A DNA stretch of 64,000 nucleotides from Tritonibacter aquimaris. Lineage in GTDB: Bacteria; Pseudomonadota; Alphaproteobacteria; Rhodobacterales; Rhodobacteraceae. Shown here piece after piece: positions 24,785-33,980 of this stretch (positions within the stretch are counted from its first letter, which is position 1; every line of letters begins with the position of its first letter). The translations under genes were made by a program, and so were the position numbers. Where the stretch lies: the NCBI RefSeq assembly GCF_009617595.1, contig NZ_WIXK01000004.1:348994-412993 (forward strand), written 5' to 3'. The notes beneath the pieces were generated by a model. The model worked only from the letters and a program-made list of their open reading frames with translations. It was not told the DNA's origin and searched no databases.

Positions 24785-27640
24785 TTAAACCTCACTCTCG
24801 ATCTTGGGCTCGTCATCGCGAGCGGGGTTGATGTCCATAGCGTGCTCGCTGACCATGCCGGGCTGCCAGGCAAAGCGCGACAGGCTTTCCAGCGCCAAAA
24901 GCACAGCGCCAACAACCGCAAGGAAAACGCCGAGGTCAAACAGGGCAGCAGTGGCCCATTCAAACTCGTGCAGCGGCTCCCAATGGATGTAGCCAAACGC
25001 AGAGGTCAGGAAGGGCAGATCATTGAACCACGCACCCATGCCAGTGGCCGCCGCGATCAGCACACCTGCACCAATGATGCCGTGGTAATAGATCTTCTGG
25101 CGTTCCTGCGCCCAGCCAAAGCCCGAGGCCATATATTGCATGATAATCGCAATTGCCGCGATCAGACCGGCGATAAAACCACCTCCCGGCAGGTTGTGGC
25201 CGCGGAAGAAGATATAGGCCGCGACCAGCAACGCCAGCGGCATCATCACGCGGGTGGCAACCACCATCATCAGCGGGTGCGGATCTCCGTCTTGCGGCAG
25301 GTCCGGTTTGCGGTTGAGCAGATAGGCACGCACTTTGGTGCCCAGCACCGCCTCGGTCAGCGCATAGATCACCATAGCTGCAATGCCGAGCACGATAATC
25401 TCACCAAAGGTGTCAAAGCCACGGAAATCAACGAGGATCACGTTCACCACATTGGTGCCACCGCCGCCTTTGTAAGAATTGGCGAGATGGAAACCAGAGA
25501 TGGTTTCAGCCGCAAAATCACGTGTCATCAGCGCGTAGATCAGACCACCAATCCCAAGGCCAGCCACGCTTGCGATCAGCCCGTCACGCGCATGGGTGCT
25601 GATGGGGTCTTCGCGCGGGGTTTCCTTGGGCAGGAAGTTCAGCGCCAGAAGCATCAAGATGATGGTGACCACTTCCACCGAGATCTGCGTCAGGGCAAGG
25701 TCTGGTGCGGACAGGTAGTTGAACGACATCGACACAACCAGACCAACAACGCCGATCAAAATGAGCGCCAGCAGCCGGTTGCGGTGATGGATCAGGATCA
25801 TGCCGGTTGCAAGGATTAGCGCAAACCATGCCAATAGTGGCAGCGCCCCAGTTGATTGCAGCTCGCGGGTTGGCGCACCAAGCGATCCGGTCTTGAACGC
25901 CACAAAACCAACACCGGTGCTGAAGAGGATCATCACCAGGCCGTAGCGCGTGATAGATCCGTTGTGCAGACCATGGGTCATACGATCGGCAACACCGTTG
26001 AATGCTGCGATCAGCGTGTCAAAAATGACCTTTGCTTCGGGACGGGGCAGGGCGTTCCAGATCGCTTCGAGCTTTTTATGCGCCATGAGCAGGATCAGAC
26101 CACCAAATACAGCAACTGCTGACATATAGAGGGCGGGTGTGACACCGTGCCAGAGTTTCAGATGTACATGTGGATGTCCCTGGGTAACGGCATCGGCCAC
26201 AACCTGTACCAGCGGCTCGGCCACCTGGCCGGAAAACAGACCGATGATGATCACCAGTACAACCAGCAGCGCAGGTGCGGCCCAAAGACCAAAGCCCGGA
26301 TCATGCGGATGGCCGGGATAGTCATCACGTTTTGGCCCGAGGAAAACATGCCCGATATAGCGGAAGGAATAGGCGGCGGAGAACAGCGCCGCAACAACCG
26401 CAAGCGCGGGAACAATATAGTGATTGCCAAGCCAATAGGTATGCGCAGCCTCTTCCAGCATCATTTCTTTGGAAATAAAGCCGTTCAGCGGTGGAATACC
26501 CGCCATCGACAGCGACGCGACCAGAACAATGGTAAAGGTCACAGGCATCAGATGGCGCAGACCTCCCAATCGTTTGATGTCGCGGGTGTGGGCTTCGTGG
26601 TCGACAATACCAGCCGACATAAAGAGCGCCGCCTTAAAGGTCGCATGGTTGATAATGTGGAAGATCGCCGCAATCGCTGCGGCTTTGGTGCCAAAGCCCA
26701 ACAACATTGTGATCAACCCAAGGTGTGACACGGTGGAAAACGCCAACAGCGCTTTGAGATCATCTTTAAACAGTGCGATCACCGCACCAACCACCATGGT
26801 CACAAGACCTGCGGTTGAAACGATATAGAACCATTCCGGCGTACCAGACAGCACCGGCCACATGCGCGCCATCAGGAAGATACCCGCTTTGACCATTGTT
26901 GCAGAGTGCAGATAGGCTGAAACCGGTGTTGGTGCCGCCATCGCATGCGGCAGCCAGAAGTGGAACGGGAACTGTGCGGATTTGGTGAAACAGCCTGCAA
27001 GGATCAGCAACAGCGCCGGGAAATAGAGCGGCGAGGCCTGGATCGCCTCTTTGTGTTGCAAGATGACCGTCAGATCATAAGAACCTGCAATATTGCCAAG
27101 GATCAGCATGCCACCAATCATCGCCAACCCGCCTGCGCCGGTAACTGTCAGCGCCATTCGCGCGCCCTGACGCCCTTCGGGGAGATGCTTCCAATAGCCG
27201 ATCAGCAAGAATGAGCTGAGCGATGTAAGTTCCCAGAAAATAAGTAAAAGGAGGATGTTGTTTGAGGTGACAATCCCCACCATCGCGCCCTGAAACAGCA
27301 GCAGATAGGTGTAGAACTGCCCCATTGGATCCTGGCGCGACAGGTAAAAGCGCGCATAAAGGATGATCAGCAGGCCGATGCCCAGAATGAGGCTTGCAAA
27401 CAGGAAGCCAAGACCATCCAGGAAGAAGTTAACATTGAGGCCAAGCCCGGGCATCCATTCCATTGAGGCGGTGATTGTTTCACCACGCAGAATGGCCGGA
27501 AGGTGCAGCATCAGCCCGACAAAGGCGAGCAGTGTTGTTAGCCCAGCTGCAGATGCTGCAGAGTTGCGTCCAGCTCGGATCAGTAGTGCGGGGAACACAG
27601 CCCCCAGAAAGGGCAGAGCCGCAATCAGAAACAGTGACAC
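24785..27640 (-). CDS. mnhA: Na+/H+ antiporter subunit A with fused subunit B
   Basis: 951 residues, the first gene of the antiporter operon. The first 500 residues are the NuoL-like channel (SAQFPFHFWLPHAMAAPTPV with the conserved His, FISKEMMLEEA), followed by the MrpA-specific C-terminal region with DLALTQISVEVVTIILMLLA, and from about 780 a subunit B part with FRGHNLPGGGFIAGLIAAIA and LPFLTSAFG. This A/B fusion is the Pha-type layout of alphaproteobacteria. The gene supplies the main proton and sodium path. No separate mnhB is present, so the six genes are the full set. Confidence 0.95.
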   Translation of the reverse strand: MSLFLIAALPFLGAVFPALLIRAGRNSAASAAGLTTLLAFVGLMLHLPAILRGETITASMEWMPGLGLNVNFFLDGLGFLFASLILGIGLLIILYARFYLSRQDPMGQFYTYLLLFQGAMVGIVTSNNILLLLIFWELTSLSSFLLIGYWKHLPEGRQGARMALTVTGAGGLAMIGGMLILGNIAGSYDLTVILQHKEAIQASPLYFPALLLILAGCFTKSAQFPFHFWLPHAMAAPTPVSAYLHSATMVKAGIFLMARMWPVLSGTPEWFYIVSTAGLVTMVVGAVIALFKDDLKALLAFSTVSHLGLITMLLGFGTKAAAIAAIFHIINHATFKAALFMSAGIVDHEAHTRDIKRLGGLRHLMPVTFTIVLVASLSMAGIPPLNGFISKEMMLEEAAHTYWLGNHYIVPALAVVAALFSAAYSFRYIGHVFLGPKRDDYPGHPHDPGFGLWAAPALLVVLVIIIGLFSGQVAEPLVQVVADAVTQGHPHVHLKLWHGVTPALYMSAVAVFGGLILLMAHKKLEAIWNALPRPEAKVIFDTLIAAFNGVADRMTHGLHNGSITRYGLVMILFSTGVGFVAFKTGSLGAPTRELQSTGALPLLAWFALILATGMILIHHRNRLLALILIGVVGLVVSMSFNYLSAPDLALTQISVEVVTIILMLLALNFLPKETPREDPISTHARDGLIASVAGLGIGGLIYALMTRDFAAETISGFHLANSYKGGGGTNVVNVILVDFRGFDTFGEIIVLGIAAMVIYALTEAVLGTKVRAYLLNRKPDLPQDGDPHPLMMVVATRVMMPLALLVAAYIFFRGHNLPGGGFIAGLIAAIAIIMQYMASGFGWAQERQKIYYHGIIGAGVLIAAATGMGAWFNDLPFLTSAFGYIHWEPLHEFEWATAALFDLGVFLAVVGAVLLALESLSRFAWQPGMVSEHAMDINPARDDEPKIESEV

Positions 27641-27993
27641 GTAGAATTTCTCCTGTTTGGGCTAACGTAATAAAACTTCAGGTTTGATTAAGCGTTTTTT
27701 CCTTGCGGTTCCAGTCTTGCGGGTTCACTCGTGGTATACGTGCGGTCGCAAATGTCTTGGCATCAAACCCCGTTGGCATGGATGGTGTTTTGTTTGTTAT
27801 TATGAGGATGGCGTATACAACGTCAGATGTAGCATGACGCGCTGACGTTTGGAGGCTGTCTTGTTCGCTGTTCGCGTTGACGAGAACTTGAATGAAAACA
27901 GCTCGTTTTTAAAGGCCTAATTGCTGAATCTCCCCGGTAAAAGTGGTAGCTATGTCGCATCTTTTACGATCTCGCGACCCAAACTGGGTTGAT
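27641..27993. other. Divergent intergenic region before antiporter operon and rhodanese
   Basis: No gene is credible in this stretch. It should hold the promoters of the minus-strand antiporter operon and the plus-strand rhodanese gene. An inverted repeat ACGTCAG (27820-27826) and CTGACGT (27842-27848), separated by 15 bases, is the only structure I see and could be an operator. Confidence 0.4.
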
Positions 27994-28473
27994 ATGGGAA
28001 AAGGGGCTGCTGTGGGCAGGGTGACGCGAAGAAATATTGTGCTGGCGGGTGGGGTTTTTACCTTGGCGTCGGCGCTGGGGGTACAGCAATATTTCACCCC
28101 ACCTGCGCATGATCGCGCGCGTCTCACTGTTCAACAGGCCTATGACGGTGCGCGCACTGGCCAGATCCTGCTTGTGGATATTCGAACTCCGCGGGAATGG
28201 CGCGCATCTGGGGTGCCTGAAGGCGCGATTTTGCTCGATATGCGGCGCGAAGATTTTGTGGCGGCGCTTAGCCAGCATGTGCAGGGGCAAACAGACCGCC
28301 CCATTGCGCTGATTTGCGCGCGGGGCGTGCGCTCGGCGCGGATGACGCTCAGGCTGGTGGACGCGGGGTTCACCCAAATTATTGATGTGCCAGAAGGCAT
28401 GCTTGGATCAAAGGCAGGACCAGGATGGATCAGATCAAAGCTACCGGTATTAAAATGGAATGGCACTGCCTAG
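27994..28473 (+). CDS. Exported rhodanese-like protein
   Basis: About 159 residues; the ATG at 27994 and one at 27952 are both possible. Near the start RVTRRNIVLAGGVFTLASAL resembles a twin-arginine signal or anchor, so the domain should face the periplasm. The rhodanese fold follows: LLVDIRTPREWRASGVPEGA and the active loop LICARGVRSARMT, with Cys in CARGVR. It could transfer sulfur or hold a persulfide outside the membrane. Its last 49 bases overlap the start of the esterase gene in another frame, which suggests co-expression. Confidence 0.8.
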   Translation: MGKGAAVGRVTRRNIVLAGGVFTLASALGVQQYFTPPAHDRARLTVQQAYDGARTGQILLVDIRTPREWRASGVPEGAILLDMRREDFVAALSQHVQGQTDRPIALICARGVRSARMTLRLVDAGFTQIIDVPEGMLGSKAGPGWIRSKLPVLKWNGTA

Positions 28474-29288
28474 GCGCGGTTGCAGTGGCGACAGGGCTGG
28501 CTGCATCCTCTGCGCATGCAGCCTGTGTTGATACCACCGAACCCTGCCAGTTTGAGCAAGGCAACTATGAAATTGTCGTGCCCGAAGGTGACAGCACAAA
28601 TCGCCCCGCAGTGATCTACCTGCATGGCTACGGCGGCAGCGGCAATGGGGTTTTGAAAAACCGTTCCATGGTGCAGGCATTGATTGAACGGGGCTATGTG
28701 GTTGTTGCGCCAAACGGTGAACGGCGCGCGCCCAATCGTGGTGCATCCTGGAATTTCTACCCGGGCTGGGACGGGCGGGATGAGCTGGCTTATTTCCGAG
28801 AGCTGCTCCGGGATGTTGAAACTCGTTTCAATGTGGACCCTGAGCTGACAATCATGGCGGGGTTTTCTGCGGGCGCTTTTATGGTGAACTATCTTGCCTG
28901 CGCTGAGCCGGATCTTTTTGCAGCCTACGCGCCAATTGCTGGTGGTTTTTGGCGGCCGCAGCCGACCCGCTGCGAAGGGCCCGTGCGTCTGCATCACACC
29001 CATGGCTGGGCTGACACGGTGGTGCCGCTTGAAGGGCGCTATTTGCGGAACCGAACCTGGCAACAGGGCGACATCTATGCGGGGTTGGAGCTGTGGCGCG
29101 AAACCTTGGGCTGTGACACCCACGCACCGGGAAGATCCTGGCGTAGGGACCGCGATCTTTTGCGCCAATGGGACTGCGGCGAAGGCGCCGAGATCACGTT
29201 TTCGCTCCATCCAGGTGGACATACTGTGCCAAAGGGCTGGGCGGCGGCGGTGACAGACTGGTTTGAAAAAGCAAACCCCAGCCAATAG
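28425..29288 (+). CDS. Secreted CE1/LpqC-type esterase (poly(3-hydroxybutyrate) depolymerase-like)
   Basis: 287 residues with a signal peptide ending near AHAA (about residue 33); the ATG at 28425 is chosen for GGACCAGG just before it, though 28455 would also give a signal peptide. The alpha/beta hydrolase has an oxyanion region IYLHGYGGSGNG, nucleophile GFSAGAFMVNYLACAEPDLF, the Asp in THGWADTVVP and His in HPGGHTVPKGW. This is the LpqC/feruloyl-esterase or short PHB-depolymerase group that hydrolyses esters outside the membrane. Its start overlaps the rhodanese gene and its end overlaps a terminator. Substrate not known. Confidence 0.85.
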   Translation: MDQIKATGIKMEWHCLGAVAVATGLAASSAHAACVDTTEPCQFEQGNYEIVVPEGDSTNRPAVIYLHGYGGSGNGVLKNRSMVQALIERGYVVVAPNGERRAPNRGASWNFYPGWDGRDELAYFRELLRDVETRFNVDPELTIMAGFSAGAFMVNYLACAEPDLFAAYAPIAGGFWRPQPTRCEGPVRLHHTHGWADTVVPLEGRYLRNRTWQQGDIYAGLELWRETLGCDTHAPGRSWRRDRDLLRQWDCGEGAEITFSLHPGGHTVPKGWAAAVTDWFEKANPSQ

Positions 29289-29299
29289 GCCGGGGTTTT
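29273..29299 (+). terminator. Intrinsic terminator overlapping the esterase end
   Basis: AAACCCCAGCC (29273-29283) and GGCCGGGGTTT (29288-29298) form an 11-bp stem with one mismatch and loop AATA, followed by TTGTTT. It starts inside the coding end. Confidence 0.85.
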
Positions 29300-29301
29300 G
29301 T

Positions 29302-31167
29302 TTATTCAGCTGGGGAGGTTTGGTGCGCATTTTCCAGATAATTGCGCAGCTGCAGCCGATAGTGGCGCGCGGCCTGGGTGATCTGGGGTTCCTTGAAATG
29401 ATCATGGGTCCCCATCCAGCGCCAGATCCGTTCCCGAATAGGCATGCCGGAAAGCGCCGACAGCGGGATAGCCAAAACCAGTGACAGCGCAATCGGCACC
29501 AGCCAGATTGAGACCAGCCCCCCAAGAATACCAGCCCAAAGCGCAATGCCGCTCAGGGTTTCAAGCGCGTGGCACATGGCAATGGTACGCAAAGAATACT
29601 GCCCGCCATCACGCGCCTGAGGTGCCCAGCCGCGCTGGATACCCAAAACAGTGCGAAACACCGCGATCATCTGCTGCACCATCAAAATTGGCGCATACAG
29701 AATGGCCAGGATCATTTCAGACAGCACCGATAGGGCAAACTGTGCACCACCACCATAATCAGCAAAGCGTTTCCCGCTAAGCGGCAGGGCAAGCGACGCC
29801 AGCAGTTTTGGCATCAGCAGCATGGCATAGATCAGCAAGATCACCAGCACATGGCGCGGCTCGCTCATATCGGGCCACGACGGCATGGTGGGGTTGTTTT
29901 CGGAGAAATAGGTCAGCACCGAAGCTTCTTCACTGCGGCCAATGACGGCCCAGATCACCAAAAGCGCAAACCAGATAGGGGCCATCAGATAGCCCACGGC
30001 GCCATGAAACAGGTGAAAACGTGAAATCGCACGAAAGCCACGGGCGTTCAGCAGGTTGATGTGCTGCAGATTGCCCTGACACCAGCGGCGGTCCCGCTGG
30101 ATATGATCGATCAGGGTTTGCGGCGTCTCTTCATAGGAGCCTTTGATGCGGGGCAGGAACCGTACATTCCAGCCAGCGCGACGCAACAGACCTGCCTCTA
30201 CAAAATCATGGCTCATGATCAGGCTTTCCTTGCCCGTCAATCCACGCAGGGCAGGAAGGCCAGCGCAGGCGGCAAAGGCGCGGGTGCGCATGATCGCATT
30301 ATGGCCCCAATAGTTGCCTTCGCTCCCGGCCCAACGGGCGAGACCCTCGGCCAGTGCCAGACCATAAACTGTGTTGGCAAACTGCTGCATGCGGCCAAAA
30401 ACAGATTGCGCACCAATCAGTTGCGGGAAACTTTGAATGAGGCCGGCGCTTGGATCACGCGCCAGCGCGGCAGTGAGCTGTGCAATGGCACGGCCTGTCA
30501 TCAGGCTATCGGCATCCAGCACCAGCATTGCATCATATGCACCACCCCAGCGGCGCAGCCAGTCGCTGATATTGCCCACTTTGCGGCCAACGTTATCGTC
30601 GCGGCGGCGGTAATACAGCTCCATCCCGTGCGGCAGCATTGCGCGTAGCGCTTCAACGCTTTGGAGTTCCTGCGCAGCAATTGCATCATCGCGGGTATCC
30701 GAGAGGATAAACATCGCATAGTGGTGGCGACCGCCTTGGGCGTGCAGCTCTTCCAGCATGGATTGTGCATTGCCCATCACATACCAGGGCGTTTCATTAT
30801 ATACCGGCACCAGCAGCGCGACTTTTTGTGCTGTCACTGGCCCACGACGGCGGGTGATCCCGCGCTGCGCCAATGAATAAAGCCCGAGCAGAACGGTGGT
30901 GACCGAGAAGCTGATCCAGAAAAAGTTAAACACGATCAACGTCAAAAGGATGCCTTCGAGCACCGTGACGCCATCATCCACAAACCAGCCCTGCATGACC
31001 CAGCCCAGCACCGCAGTCAGCACAATCGCCGGTGCAAAACTTAACCAGCGCCAAAGCGTTGCCTGCCCTTCAGGGGCGATGTCCGGCGCTGCGTCATCGT
31101 GAAACGGAGTGGAAAAATCCTGCTCCGGCATTTCGAGCGGGTTTTCGGGTGGCATCAATTGGGTCAT
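29302..31167 (-). CDS. opgH: Glucan glucosyltransferase OpgH (MdoH)
   Basis: 621 residues, the membrane glycosyltransferase that polymerises UDP-glucose into the beta-glucan backbone of osmoregulated periplasmic glucans. The GT2 core has VPVYNETPWYVMG, DAMLVLDADSLMTG with the Asp pair, and QRDRRWCQGNLQH (Q/RxxRW). Several N- and C-terminal helices fit. It is about 220 residues shorter than E. coli OpgH (847), lacking its long N-terminal cytoplasmic part, as is usual in Rhodobacteraceae. Start ATGA overlaps opgG and AGGTGGAG precedes it. It is the last gene of opgC-opgG-opgH. Confidence 0.95.
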   Translation of the reverse strand: MTQLMPPENPLEMPEQDFSTPFHDDAAPDIAPEGQATLWRWLSFAPAIVLTAVLGWVMQGWFVDDGVTVLEGILLTLIVFNFFWISFSVTTVLLGLYSLAQRGITRRRGPVTAQKVALLVPVYNETPWYVMGNAQSMLEELHAQGGRHHYAMFILSDTRDDAIAAQELQSVEALRAMLPHGMELYYRRRDDNVGRKVGNISDWLRRWGGAYDAMLVLDADSLMTGRAIAQLTAALARDPSAGLIQSFPQLIGAQSVFGRMQQFANTVYGLALAEGLARWAGSEGNYWGHNAIMRTRAFAACAGLPALRGLTGKESLIMSHDFVEAGLLRRAGWNVRFLPRIKGSYEETPQTLIDHIQRDRRWCQGNLQHINLLNARGFRAISRFHLFHGAVGYLMAPIWFALLVIWAVIGRSEEASVLTYFSENNPTMPSWPDMSEPRHVLVILLIYAMLLMPKLLASLALPLSGKRFADYGGGAQFALSVLSEMILAILYAPILMVQQMIAVFRTVLGIQRGWAPQARDGGQYSLRTIAMCHALETLSGIALWAGILGGLVSIWLVPIALSLVLAIPLSALSGMPIRERIWRWMGTHDHFKEPQITQAARHYRLQLRNYLENAHQTSPAE

Positions 31168-32693
31168 GCGCTCCACCTGTAAAGCCAGACTTCAGATGCA
31201 GGCGCGCCGTCTTTGCGCAGCTGCGCGCGCAGCTCCACATGATCGCGACTGCCAGGATCAAAGGAAAACGCCAGCCGCAGGCCACCGGTTTCCGGATTGC
31301 GCTGCAACACGCCTTCTGAAAGTTCAATATGCGGCGATGAGACAAAAACATCGAAATCATCCGGATCGCCCTCAAGCAGGGGATGCGCCTCATAGTCGAT
31401 GGTAAAGATCCGTCCGGGATCACCAAATATCTTTGCGCCTGACGCTGTGTTTTTCACCAGGGCCAGACCCATGTCCGGTTCATGCCCCCAGGTAAGGCGA
31501 TAGTTCAGGTCGATCTCATCACCCGCCGTATAGGGCGTATGTGGACGCCAGTAGGCGACGATATTGTCGTAGATTTCCTTATCGGCGGGGATCTCAACCA
31601 AGGTTACAGAACCTTTGCCCCAATTGTCCTTAGGTTCCACCCAAAGCGACGGACGCAGGTGATAATTTGCTTCGAGATCCGCGTAGTTCGAAAGCTTGCG
31701 CGCGCGCTGCATCAGTCCAAAGCCCTGCGGGCCGTTGTCGACAAAAGATGACACTTGCAGATGTACGGGGTTTGCCAGCGGACGCCACAGTACTTCACCG
31801 TTGCCGTTCTTGATCAACAGACCTTCGCTGTCATGCACGGCTGGGCGGAAATCATCAAAACGGGCGCGGTTGGTTTCATCATATAGGAACATCGACGTCA
31901 GCGGCGCGATCCCCACATGGGTAAGCTCTTCGCGGGCAAACAAGGCGGCGGTGATCTCCATCACGCAGTTCTCGCCCGGCGTAATGTCAAAGCGATAGGC
32001 ACCCGTTACCGATGGGCTGTCCATCAGCGCATGTACGATCATGTTTTTTTGGCCTTCGGCGGGGGCCTCAAGCCAAAACTCGATGAATTCGGGGAATTCC
32101 TCGCCCTCAACATCGCCTGTTTTTAAGGCAAGCCCGCGCGCCGAAAGCCCATAGGCGCTCCAATCCGCGATTGCGCGAAAATAGCTCGCACCCTGAAAAA
32201 CGCAGAACTCCGTTTTTTCGAGCTTCTGTTTAACCGGTGCGCCGGGGTGTTCGGTGCGCAATCTGAAACCGGAATAGCCCAAATGCCCCTCGGTGCTGAG
32301 CTCAGGCGCAATATCACCGCGTTTGAACAGCGAAAGATCAAACGGCACTGGCGCTGCCATGCCATCGACCACCTCGTTGATCTGGATTGCATGAGGGAAA
32401 TACAGGCCGGGAAGGAAGAAATCGACATTATAGCTGCGATTGCTGTCAGCCCAGAGCGCCTTTTCCACTTTGAACCAGCGATTGCGATACTCATCATAGC
32501 TGAGGTCAAGCCAGTCTTGCGGCACTTTTGCGCGGGCACGGTAGGCCGTAGATGCCATTTCACGCGCACGGGTTTTGAGGCCCTCAAACGAAAACGGTGA
32601 GGTGGCATGCGCCAATGTCGCTTTGGGGAGCGCCAATACAGACGTGGACGCAAGCGCAGACAGCAGGAAGGAGCGACGTTTGAGGCGGCTCAT
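31164..32693 (-). CDS. opgG: Periplasmic glucan biosynthesis protein OpgG (MdoG)
   Basis: 509 residues from the ATG at 32693. The signal is twin-arginine type: SRLKRRSFLLSALASTSVLA. The mature protein is the OpgG/OpgD beta-sandwich that branches or processes periplasmic glucans; conserved parts are FPHAIQINEVVDGMAAPVPF, HLGYSGFRLRTEHPGAPVK and NLNYRLTWGHEP-like LNYRLTWGHEPDMGLALVK. It sits between opgC and opgH with ATGA overlaps on both sides, so the three are made together. E. coli OpgG uses Sec, so the Tat signal resembles OpgD more. Confidence 0.94.
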   Translation of the reverse strand: MSRLKRRSFLLSALASTSVLALPKATLAHATSPFSFEGLKTRAREMASTAYRARAKVPQDWLDLSYDEYRNRWFKVEKALWADSNRSYNVDFFLPGLYFPHAIQINEVVDGMAAPVPFDLSLFKRGDIAPELSTEGHLGYSGFRLRTEHPGAPVKQKLEKTEFCVFQGASYFRAIADWSAYGLSARGLALKTGDVEGEEFPEFIEFWLEAPAEGQKNMIVHALMDSPSVTGAYRFDITPGENCVMEITAALFAREELTHVGIAPLTSMFLYDETNRARFDDFRPAVHDSEGLLIKNGNGEVLWRPLANPVHLQVSSFVDNGPQGFGLMQRARKLSNYADLEANYHLRPSLWVEPKDNWGKGSVTLVEIPADKEIYDNIVAYWRPHTPYTAGDEIDLNYRLTWGHEPDMGLALVKNTASGAKIFGDPGRIFTIDYEAHPLLEGDPDDFDVFVSSPHIELSEGVLQRNPETGGLRLAFSFDPGSRDHVELRAQLRKDGAPASEVWLYRWSA

Positions 32694-33952
32694 TTCTTCG
32701 ATCTCCAAGGTTGAGACTTAAACCATGCCGCGCCATATGCGCAGCCGATGATTAATAGGAAACCCACAAGATTGGCAAAAGCGACGGTGGAAATCGCGCG
32801 ATCGGTCTGGTCAAGTGCCACACCAATCAGACGGGCCAAGGCCATGGAAAACACAAATACGGCAAGGGATTGCTGGCCGACCTTGGTGATAATGCCAAGG
32901 ATGAAAGACCATGTACGTGCCGCGCCGGAATGGCCTTTGGCAATCAGGTTTTTACCGTTTTCGCCCGCAATCACCCAGCCCAGATAGGCAAGCGCCAGGA
33001 AGTGCATATACCGAAGCAGGCCAAAGTCGGTTTTTTCGCGCCATTGTGCAGTCCAGTCCCAGGTTGGGCGAATGGCTGCTGCCAGATCTTCGTTGGCGGC
33101 CTGCACCCACAGGAACACCTTCCAGGAGCCGAAGGGCATGGAGAAAATCACAAAAACTGCTGAAACCGCGATCAACCACGTAGCAACAGGTGGTTTTGGC
33201 AACCAGCCCCGCATAAAGGCAAAACCTGTGAAAAACAGCAGCTGCCAGCCCAGCGGGTTAAAAAACCATTCGCGTTCAGACCAGGGCTCGGCACTCAGCT
33301 CAAGCCCGTCGGGGCCTAGGCCGATCATATAGGGGTTGGCGCTGAGCCAGACCAAAACCGAGAAGGTGACCACAGCCCAGAAACCGATTTTTTCCAGCCC
33401 CATGATCACAGGCATCAGCGCCAGCACCACAAGATACATCGGCAAAATGTCAAAGTAGTTCGGCACATATGACAGGGTGAACAGCCCAACCAGCTGCGGT
33501 GCGGGATCATTAAAGAAGCGCGCAAGGTTGAGCGAGTTAATGTAGCTTTTGTCAAAGGCTCCGCTCAGATCCAGCGCGGCCATGGTCATAGCAATAAAGA
33601 AGAACAGCCCAATATGAGCCCAGAACACCTGCCAGCAGCGAAACGCCACACGGGCCGTGCCAAGCCACCAGCCTTTGCGCGCAAATGATCCGCCAAACGC
33701 AATGGCCGAGGCCATGCCAGAGCAGAACACAAAGATCTCGGTTGCATCAGAAAAGCCAAAGCGGGCTGGGATCCAACCGGTCCAGCGGTTGTTTGGCACA
33801 TGGGCGACCAGGATGATGAACATCGCGATGCCCCGGTAGAAATCCAGTCGCGGATCACGTTGACGCGGCGCGCTTTTGTTTTGCGGCGCATTGAAACTGT
33901 TTGCGACATCCGGAACTGGATGTGCCTTGGGCATGGGCGTAATTGTGGCCAT
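32690..33952 (-). CDS. opgC: OpgC membrane acyltransferase (glucan succinylation)
   Basis: 420 residues and about ten membrane helices. RLDFYRGIAMFIILVAHVPNN and FGFSDATEIFVFCSGMASAI are the OpgC family signature; proteins of this family add succinyl groups to periplasmic glucans in Rhodobacter. The first 35 residues are a cytoplasmic Pro/Ala-rich tail. It overlaps opgG by 4 bases and follows the TPR gene after 28 bases, so it may share its transcript. Confidence 0.92.
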   Translation of the reverse strand: MATITPMPKAHPVPDVANSFNAPQNKSAPRQRDPRLDFYRGIAMFIILVAHVPNNRWTGWIPARFGFSDATEIFVFCSGMASAIAFGGSFARKGWWLGTARVAFRCWQVFWAHIGLFFFIAMTMAALDLSGAFDKSYINSLNLARFFNDPAPQLVGLFTLSYVPNYFDILPMYLVVLALMPVIMGLEKIGFWAVVTFSVLVWLSANPYMIGLGPDGLELSAEPWSEREWFFNPLGWQLLFFTGFAFMRGWLPKPPVATWLIAVSAVFVIFSMPFGSWKVFLWVQAANEDLAAAIRPTWDWTAQWREKTDFGLLRYMHFLALAYLGWVIAGENGKNLIAKGHSGAARTWSFILGIITKVGQQSLAVFVFSMALARLIGVALDQTDRAISTVAFANLVGFLLIIGCAYGAAWFKSQPWRSKK

Positions 33953-33980
33953 TGTCTCGCAGCAATCTTAATCGTTAACG

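Noticed and set aside
24842..25819. 325-codon plus-strand frame opposite mnhA
   Set aside because: The product is rich in Arg, His and Gln as expected of the reverse of a membrane protein gene; it is a shadow.
28470..29546. 358-codon minus-strand frame opposite the esterase
   Set aside because: It crosses a terminator and the opgH end, and the esterase on the other strand has all catalytic motifs.
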